Shown piece after piece: positions 13,868 through 16,756 of a stretch of 16,756 nt of DNA; the stretch's first letter is position 1; the number at the start of each line of letters is the position of its first letter. This DNA comes from JALZEG01 sp046263255 (GTDB lineage Bacteria; Actinomycetota; CADDZG01; WHSQ01). The notes beneath the pieces were generated by a model. The model was not told where the DNA came from, did no database searches, and worked only from the letters and a program-made list of their open reading frames with translations. The stretch is taken from contig JBHELD010000042.1 of the NCBI GenBank assembly GCA_046263255.1, forward strand, positions 1-16,756, read 5' to 3'. The translations under genes and the position numbers were made by a program.

Positions 13868-13896
13868 ATCGTATTGCTGACGTTTTGGACGGTCAA
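13868..13896 (-). promoter_or_regulatory. Sigma70-like promoter for the LVIVD gene
   Basis: On the minus strand, TTGACC (13891-13896) and TACGAT (13868-13873) are separated by exactly 17 bases, a good match to TTGACA-N17-TATAAT. Transcription from near 13861 would leave a leader of about 100 bases before the TTG start. Upstream lie two short direct repeats: TTCCGA at 13924-13929 and 13934-13939, and CTTCGTCC/CTTCGCCC at 13902-13918. Their roughly one-turn spacing could suit a regulator, but no known operator is recognised. Confidence 0.6.
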
Positions 13897-14184
13897 TGTC
13901 ACTTCGTCCGCTTCGCCCATTTTTTCCGAATCGTTCCGATAAGACGTCCGGCAGCTCTAGCCGTTCGTGGAGCCAGCCTGAGCCTGGGCAACCGCCCCGC
14001 CATCATCTACTCGCTCGTGTGTCGAGCCGTGTGGGAGTCGCGCTCCGCGTCTAGTCGCTGCGGCGTGAAGGCAGAGACACGGAGTCCAGCCAGTCCGGGT
14101 ATCGCCCGAGCAACGTTGCGTCGGGGCGCCCTCCCTGCACGGGATCGGGCTGCCAGGCCGACTTCGCGAGCTACTCTCGCGCGT
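13897..14184. other. Region without a convincing gene; possible gene relic on the minus strand
   Basis: Between the LVIVD promoter and the rhodanese relic I find no credible ORF, tRNA or strong terminator. One minus-strand frame open from 14170 to its stop at 14051-14053 reads PDPVQGGRPDATLLGRYPDWLDSVSL with codon-like composition but no start. Its bases 14078-14101 match 21 of 24 bases near the 3' end of ilvE (16415-16438) in the same codon phase. It may be debris of an older gene. Confidence 0.35.
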
Positions 14185-14552
14185 CTACGCTCTGCCGTCT
14201 TCGTCCCACCTCTTGATCCCACCCTCGAGGGTGCGCGACGTCTCGTGTAGCCCATGTCCTTGAGCGTTCGTTCCCAGCACTGACCCTCCCCGGACACGCA
14301 GTGCATGTTGACGCGCCGATCGGGCTCGATCTCGGGCTAGCAGTACGGCGAGATTTTGATCCGTGAGGAACCTGGAGCATTCCGCGGGGGGCGTGGACGG
14401 AACCTGGGATGACCCTGGCAGCGGCGGGCTCTTCTGACCGCGTGGGTCGAGCAGCACGGCCCACCCACCCGCAGCGCTGCGGCCATGTCGTCCCGGCTGA
14501 GGTTCTCGATCGCCGCCGTTTGTACCAGAAGGTTCCTCGCGCCGTCTGGCAC
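14185..14552 (-). pseudogene. Decayed rhodanese-like domain protein (multiple frameshifts and a stop)
   Basis: Reading across all three minus-strand frames recovers a small single-domain rhodanese of about 120 residues. It starts at GTG 14552, preceded by AAGGAGG: MPDGARNLLVQTAAIENLSR; a frame change near 14460 gives AVLLDPRGQ; another near 14430 gives ARVIPGSVHAPRGML; then back to ISPYC, a TAG at 14337-14339, and EPDRRVNMHCVSGEGQCWE, continuing ERTLKDMGY; a last frame change gives SRTLEGGIKRWDEDGRA and TAG at 14185-14187. Segment order matches rhodanese sulfurtransferases, with HC in the position of the active-site Cys loop. At least four frame changes plus a stop make expression of a working enzyme unlikely. 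Local GC is host-like, so this looks like a resident gene that decayed. Confidence 0.75.
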
Positions 14553-14705
14553 GCGCCCTCCTTCAGCTCATCCACCCACCCGTCTCTCGGTCAGGCGCAG
14601 TATCGCGAAGCCCCGGAGTCGCGTATTTGTAACCGCCCCGGATGATACGCGGGAGTCATCCAGAGTCCTGTAACCTTCGGCCGGCGGGCGTCCCGGGCTG
14701 CGTCG
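14553..14705. other. Gap between the ATPase gene and the rhodanese relic
   Basis: About 150 bases hold the relic's AAGGAGG ribosome site (near 14560) and a few short, weak inverted repeats. No ORF, tRNA or clear terminator for the ATPase gene is seen. Confidence 0.4.
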
Positions 14706-16316
14706 CTATCGGGCTCCGTTATCCCGGCGGCGCCGAGACTGCCGGATATACCGCCATGGCTCGTTGCTGCAAACCTCCAGTAGACTCAGGCTTCGCTTTG
14801 GGTCGAATTCTGCGAGACACTTCAGACAGCGAATCGTCGGCTTGTCCGAGATGCACACGAAGTCACACCAGCGACATGCGAACGCGTAATTGCCGAGGAC
14901 AAACTCTGCCTCGGGAGCGGGAAGCATCGCCAAAGCAAGCCGCACGTCGGCGACGCCATAGAGATGCAGCGGCTTCTTCCCTGGGTTCGCCAATTCCCCG
15001 ATTTTGGCGACAAGGCCTGTGTTCGTCCAATTCTGGACTTTGCTCCTCGCCGACTGCTGGTTCACCTTGAAGATGTCGTTGGCGAGCTCGTTGATCGTGA
15101 ACGTCGGCTTTCCAACTTTCGCAAGTTCCGCGATGTACTTCGTACCGAATAGCTCATTCGCGCGCTCCCGCGCGAACACGGCAGCGCCGCCCCATATCGA
15201 GGCATTGCTCAAGCAAGGTGAAGTTTGCGCCGTGCGCGTTTCCTCGGCAACCATTCGCTGCGCAAAACGGATCATGTCTCGGGGCGACCCAGCAGCTAGG
15301 TATGCCACCAGTTGGTGAACGTCCAGCTCAGGTTCGCACAGCACCTCGTTCATAGAGGCAACCCCGCCGGACGAATACACGTTAAGGCGCTGGCGCAGCA
15401 TTTCCTGAAGCTCGGCAACCGCCCACTTGAGCTTCGAAACCGTGATCCGGTCCGGCCGACCTCCGTTCTCAGCGTAGAGGTCGGCTATCTGGTCCCACAT
15501 GAAGAAGTTGAAAGCGATGCCAGGCGTCTCCAGCGTCGGCAGGTCAAGGAGGAGAGGCGAGATCAGGCGGAACGTGGACGAAGCGTCCTTGGCTGCAACG
15601 GGCACCTCGTCCACACGATCAACCAGGACGTACGTCGAGCTGTAACCGATCTGCTGGACGATTTCCGCCAGCTGCTTCAAGTGGTAAGCCAACGGCTCGT
15701 CCTTCACGACAGAACTCGCGACCCCTCCGGGCGAAGCAACGTCCTCAAGTCCGAGCTTGCGCGTGAGAGCGTTGATGAGCGGCGTGATCGGCCCCCCGTA
15801 GGTGTCCCAGAAGTCCTTCACCTTGTCCCCGAGGTTTTTCAGCGTCCTTGTCGCGGTTTCGAACTCCTGTGAAGACAACGAACCGAGGAAGCGCTCAATC
15901 TGGAACTTGAGGACGCTTTTCTGATGCTCGGTTAGGAGACCAACTAGATCCGGAAAGGCATCGAGGGTCACGAGCACACCAACGAGCATGAGGCGGCAGA
16001 CATTGGTCAGGTGGTACTGCAGAGATACCTGCTCTAGCCCCGCCGCGGGATCGAGATCGAACCGGTCGTACGTGATGCACAGGAATGTGCCGCTGGTTGC
16101 GGCCTCGTCTTCGATCATTCGGCGCTGAGCGGTCTTTCCGCCGCCCCGCGGTGCGAACACGATGTGTGACTGCGGATTCTCAGGGTCGCCCATCACCGAT
16201 GCGAAGTACGGGGGTGGGACGAAGTACTCCGCGAGGCGCTTCTCGGTCTCGGCGTTGGTCGACGCAAACGGGTCGTCGTCGAACCCCAGGTTTCGAAGAA
16301 AGTCATTGGCCGCCAA
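14706..16316 (-). CDS. P-loop ATPase with winged-helix-like region and C-terminal zinc ribbon (Sll1717-like)
   Basis: The 536-residue protein begins NDFLRNLGFDDDPFASTNAETE, a start seen in orphan P-loop ATPases annotated as the Sll1717 family (from memory). Walker A is APRGGGKT (55-62), with Ala instead of the first Gly. Walker B is YVLVDRVDEV (229-238) with D233, D236 and E237. GSPRDMIRFAQRM (343-355) resembles the sensor-2 region of ORC/STAND-like ATPases. A winged-helix-like stretch is about 405-440 (FTINELANDIF, then QQSARSKVQNWTNTGLV). Cys481/484 and Cys497/500 form a CxxC-CxxC zinc ribbon. The start is TTG 16316 with GGGGGGAG four bases upstream. GC is lower than in neighbours: 55% and 58% in two counted 60-base lines, against 75% in a gltX line. 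This suggests horizontal transfer. DNA binding is inferred; the biological role is unknown. Confidence 0.82.
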   Translation of the reverse strand: MAANDFLRNLGFDDDPFASTNAETEKRLAEYFVPPPYFASVMGDPENPQSHIVFAPRGGGKTAQRRMIEDEAATSGTFLCITYDRFDLDPAAGLEQVSLQYHLTNVCRLMLVGVLVTLDAFPDLVGLLTEHQKSVLKFQIERFLGSLSSQEFETATRTLKNLGDKVKDFWDTYGGPITPLINALTRKLGLEDVASPGGVASSVVKDEPLAYHLKQLAEIVQQIGYSSTYVLVDRVDEVPVAAKDASSTFRLISPLLLDLPTLETPGIAFNFFMWDQIADLYAENGGRPDRITVSKLKWAVAELQEMLRQRLNVYSSGGVASMNEVLCEPELDVHQLVAYLAAGSPRDMIRFAQRMVAEETRTAQTSPCLSNASIWGGAAVFARERANELFGTKYIAELAKVGKPTFTINELANDIFKVNQQSARSKVQNWTNTGLVAKIGELANPGKKPLHLYGVADVRLALAMLPAPEAEFVLGNYAFACRWCDFVCISDKPTIRCLKCLAEFDPKRSLSLLEVCSNEPWRYIRQSRRRRDNGAR

Positions 16317-16405
16317 GCCACTCCCCCCTCAACAAGTTGACTTTGGAACTGTTCCCGGCGCCTGCCCGTCGCGTTCCACCACGCGAATCACGACCCGCCT
16401 GAGCT

Positions 16406-16756
16406 TCAGGCTCCGACGTAGTCCAGCCAGTCCGAGTACTTCTCGTCCTCGCCCTTGACGATCTGGAAGTACTTCTGCTGCAGCGCCAGCGTCACCGGCC
16501 CCGGCTCCCCGATCACTCGCCCGTCCACCTCGCGGACGGGCGTGACCTCGGCCGCCGTCCCGACGCAGAACATCTCCTCGGCGAGGTACAGGTCGGCCCT
16601 CGTGAGGAGCCGCTCGAAGACCCTCATGCCGAGGTCCGCCGCTATCGAGATGACCGACTCCCTCGTGATCCCGGGCAGGGGCCCCGCCGCGAGCGGGGGC
16701 GTCAGCAGCTCGCCGTCGCGGACGATGAAGAGGTTCTCACCCGTGGCCTCGGAGAT
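16406..16756 (-). CDS. ilvE: Branched-chain amino acid aminotransferase, C-terminal part (5' end outside window)
   Basis: The last 116 codons are present and open to the window edge. The sequence reads ISEATGENLFIVRDGELLTP, then GPLPGITRESVISIAADLGM, ERLLTRADLYLAEEMFCVGTAAEVTPVREVDGR and a tail ending SDWLDYVGA. These are the conserved class IV PLP-dependent aminotransferase segments, including the GTAAEVTP motif that binds cofactor phosphate. IlvE makes Leu, Ile and Val from their 2-oxo acids with glutamate as donor. The PLP-binding lysine lies upstream outside the window. In many actinobacteria ilvE is close to gltX; here the two are about 6 kb apart, with accessory genes between. Confidence 0.95.
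   Translation of the reverse strand: MSEATGENLFIVRDGELLTPPLAAGPLPGITRESVISIAADLGMRVFERLLTRADLYLAEEMFCVGTAAEVTPVREVDGRVIGEPGPVTLALQQKYFQIVKGEDEKYSDWLDYVGA

Noticed and set aside
14337..14575. Separate small genes in the 14.2-14.6 kb region (for example a 134-codon frame)
   Set aside because: Each is only one frame of the broken rhodanese; recognisable segments jump between frames.

Overview
The window reads as a piece of chromosome from a high-GC actinobacterium (Actinomycetota). The evidence is a WhiG/FliA-type sigma factor, a DUF2469 protein (seen almost only in this phylum), the order rplS-lepB-rnhB-DUF2469-yraN-comM-dprA-xerC-whiG, frequent GTG/TTG starts, strong G/C preference at third codon positions, and C34 anticodons on both tRNAs. 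I cannot place it below phylum with confidence; a deep-branching or uncultured class is plausible. Almost everything is on the minus strand, so transcription runs from high to low coordinates. The only clear plus-strand gene is an M29 aminopeptidase.

Reading with transcription: (1) 16756-16406 is the end of the branched-chain aminotransferase gene ilvE. (2) 16316-13868 is an accessory segment: a visibly lower-GC gene for a P-loop ATPase with a winged-helix-like region and a C-terminal zinc ribbon, then a frameshifted rhodanese relic, then about 0.3 kb without a convincing gene. (3) 13762-11936 encodes a secreted LVIVD-repeat beta-propeller protein with its own sigma70-like promoter; a strong hairpin at 11884-11910 separates it from the convergent aminopeptidase gene. 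(4) 10510-8891 is gltX followed closely by tRNA-Gln(CTG) and tRNA-Glu(CTC), the synthetase beside its two likely tRNA substrates. (5) 8816-4536 is a tightly packed operon: rplS, two type I signal peptidase genes, rnhB, DUF2469, yraN and a crotonase. (6) 4471-2028 is comM-dprA, overlapping by ATGA. (7) 1866-1 is a small acidic ORF, xerC and whiG (cut by the window edge).

The blocks cover protein synthesis and export (gltX, tRNAs, rplS, lepB), DNA uptake, processing and chromosome maintenance (comM, dprA, yraN, rnhB, xerC) and a developmental or motility sigma factor (whiG).

The most unusual observation is the upstream signal peptidase gene (6753-7754). Its first ~48 codons encode a domain that looks like the N-terminal domain of translation initiation factor IF2 (IF2_N). 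It is joined in frame, through a Pro/Glu/Gln-rich 8-residue tandem-repeat linker, to a complete membrane signal peptidase I. I know of no described protein of this architecture. The second is the orphan low-GC ATPase and the decayed gene beside it, bracketed by a short imperfect direct repeat that matches the 3' end of ilvE.
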